Source: Candidatus Phascolarctobacterium caballi (GTDB lineage: Bacteria > Bacillota > Negativicutes > Acidaminococcales > Acidaminococcaceae). Taken from it: DNA of 7,460 nt. Below are positions 5,945-7,460 of this stretch, piece by piece. Position 1 is the first letter of the stretch. Every line of letters begins with the position of its first letter. Location: the NCBI GenBank assembly GCA_018065225.1, contig JAGHTS010000083.1, positions 1 to 7,460 on the forward strand. Reading direction: 5' to 3'. The position numbers were made by a program, and so were the translations under genes. The notes beneath the pieces were generated by a model. The model searched no databases. It was given only the letters and a program-made list of their open reading frames with translations, and was not told the DNA's origin.

Positions 5945-7460
5945 TGCAAAAAACCTTTTTTTTGACAACAGAAAATATTGATGCTGTGTCTGCAGAAATT
6001 CAAACTTTTTTGAAGCAACAGAAACAGCACAAAGAGCATATCATTAAAGCTTGTTTAAGTGCGGAAACGGCATTACTTCGCTGGTTAGAATCCGGATATC
6101 AAAATCAGGAAATCACACTGGAATGTAAGGTGAAGTTCGGCCGCCCCATAGTACGTTTATTACTGAGCGGGGAGAATTGCAATCCGCTGGAAGTAAGTGA
6201 CGATTTTAATGATTATTTTAATATCATTCAGGCAAATATCGGGAATATTGTCACTTTTCAGTATGCCCGAAAAACCAATATTGTTGAAATAAAGTTACCG
6301 TTCAAACCATTTGCCATGTGGAAGAAAAATCTTGTGGCGTTAGTTTTGGCGGTAATAACTTGGGCTGTAATTGATAATTTTATACCTTCTTTGGCACTGA
6401 CGCTGAACACTTTGATTATTACCCCGACTTTTAAAATGCTTATGGGGTTGTTGAAAGCATTGGCATCTTTTATGATTTTTTTCAATGTGTTGGACGCTAT
6501 CTGCCATATGGGCAATTTGGATACTTTGTCCAAATTGGGGATGAAAGTAATGTTTAAGTCCCAAAAGACCAACTTGGTTGCAAGTTTATTTATTACGGCG
6601 ATATGTTATTTTGTATTTGATGTGGTTAGCAGTGGCAGTTTGTTAAATGGTGATGCGGTTGGCAAACTTTACAAAGTTGTCTTGGATATTGTCCCCGGCA
6701 GTTTGGTACAGCCGTTTATTGGCGGTAACACTTTGCAAATTCTCTTTATGTCGGTTTGCGGAGGTGTTTTGCTGTTGATTTTGGGACAGCAGGCATCCGT
6801 AACATTCAAATTTGTAAATGAGTTGAACAGTTTGTTTATGATGGCTATTATCCGTTGTTGTTCTTTTATTCCATTGATGGTATATTTAAGTTTTACTTCT
6901 CTTTTGTTAAGTGATAAATTTGGTCTGCTGTTGAGTATGTGGAAAATATTTGCGGTGGTATATGGTGCGGGAATAGTTTTTGCTGTTTCGGAATTTTTAT
7001 ATACGGCGTTTAGTAACGGGTTTAAGCTTAAAGAATATTTTTCCTCAATATCATCGTTGGGGTTAGTGGCTTATACAGTGGCTTCTACAACTGGATGTGT
7101 CCCTTTTGAAATTCAAACGTTAAAAGACGGTAATGTTCATGAACGTTATCGTGATTTTACTTTTCCGTTATGTCAAATTTTGGATAAGCCCGGCACTATC
7201 ATTGGGATGACTGCAGTTGTATTGGGTTTGGCGGAAATGGCAGGAATTAAATTGCCGCTGTTCAGTTTTATAGTAATTATATTTAGTATTTTTCTTTTGG
7301 CGCAGACCGCACCTCCGGTTAAAGGCGGGACTATTTCGGTAATGATTTTGCTTTTTGCCCAAGTTAATATACCGCAGGAATTTATTGCACCGATTGTTTC
7401 GGTTGATTACTTTTTTAGTATGCTGCGGTTGATGGTCAATACAACCAGTATTGCAAATAC
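5944..7460 (+). CDS. SLC1/DAACS-type symporter with fused N-terminal HATPase-like domain, 3'-truncated
   Basis: The frame is open from TTG 5944 to the window end (505 full codons, no stop). GGGG at 5931-5934 is a weak ribosome binding site 9 bases upstream. Residues 1-120 are soluble and resemble a GHKL/anti-sigma-type ATPase (ACLSAETALLRWLESG at 36-51, then RLLLSGENCNPLE at 71-83). The expected N-box asparagine and the D-x-G box are absent, so ATP binding is doubtful. From about 128 on it is a membrane protein of the glutamate/dicarboxylate:cation symporter fold: GNLDTLSKLGMK (190-201), IVPGSLVQPFIGGNTLQILF (249-268), STTGCVP (381-387) for the SSSGTLP of hairpin 1, and TAPPVKGGTI (455-464) for hairpin 2. 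The NMDGT motif reads DKPGT (414-418), and RT--NV-GD reads RL--NT-SI (495-503). Arg495 and Asn499 are kept. Substrate is unknown. It probably belongs to the parA-parB-DUF554 transcript. Confidence 0.85.
   Translation, partial: MQKTFFLTTENIDAVSAEIQTFLKQQKQHKEHIIKACLSAETALLRWLESGYQNQEITLECKVKFGRPIVRLLLSGENCNPLEVSDDFNDYFNIIQANIGNIVTFQYARKTNIVEIKLPFKPFAMWKKNLVALVLAVITWAVIDNFIPSLALTLNTLIITPTFKMLMGLLKALASFMIFFNVLDAICHMGNLDTLSKLGMKVMFKSQKTNLVASLFITAICYFVFDVVSSGSLLNGDAVGKLYKVVLDIVPGSLVQPFIGGNTLQILFMSVCGGVLLLILGQQASVTFKFVNELNSLFMMAIIRCCSFIPLMVYLSFTSLLLSDKFGLLLSMWKIFAVVYGAGIVFAVSEFLYTAFSNGFKLKEYFSSISSLGLVAYTVASTTGCVPFEIQTLKDGNVHERYRDFTFPLCQILDKPGTIIGMTAVVLGLAEMAGIKLPLFSFIVIIFSIFLLAQTAPPVKGGTISVMILLFAQVNIPQEFIAPIVSVDYFFSMLRLMVNTTSIAN

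Noticed and set aside
6258..6572. Minus-strand open frame of 104 codons
   Set aside because: It lies wholly inside the transporter gene, its protein resembles no family I know, and it has no credible ribosome binding site; it is an antisense shadow.

Overview
The window comes from an AT-rich bacterial chromosome. Every gene I can support lies on the + strand. The ParA and ParB proteins are of the chromosomal (Soj/Spo0J) type and are followed by a DUF554 membrane protein. AGGAG-type ribosome binding sites and TTG starts also occur. Together these suggest a low-GC Firmicute, possibly an anaerobic gut or rumen lineage such as the Negativicutes. That placement is inference and is of low confidence; no rRNA or other firm taxonomic marker is present.

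Left part (1-3298): two tandem, clearly paralogous TPR-repeat proteins. The first is cut by the window start. The second has a Sec-type signal peptide and its own extended -10 promoter. A TTG-started protein follows 39 bases later; it looks like a divergent peptidase-U32-type TIM barrel with a cysteine-rich motif. This part seems to end at an 11-bp hairpin (3324-3364).

Right part (3425-7460): a tightly packed cluster of parA, parB (8-base overlap), a DUF554 membrane protein (9-base gap) and a large membrane transporter (40-base gap) that runs off the window end. ParA and ParB form the chromosome origin segregation system. No convincing parS site is visible in the window.

The most unusual gene is the last one. 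It starts at TTG and has no stop before the window end. It joins a degenerate GHKL/HATPase-like N-terminal domain of about 120 residues to a glutamate/dicarboxylate-symporter (SLC1/DAACS) fold. Several residues that bind cation and substrate in characterised members appear to be replaced. The U32-like protein is the second candidate for new biology. No tRNA, rRNA, CRISPR array, insertion sequence or phage gene was seen. The non-coding gaps are all short: 106 bases at 880-985, 39 at 2267-2305, 126 at 3299-3424, 9 at 5193-5201 and 40 at 5904-5943.
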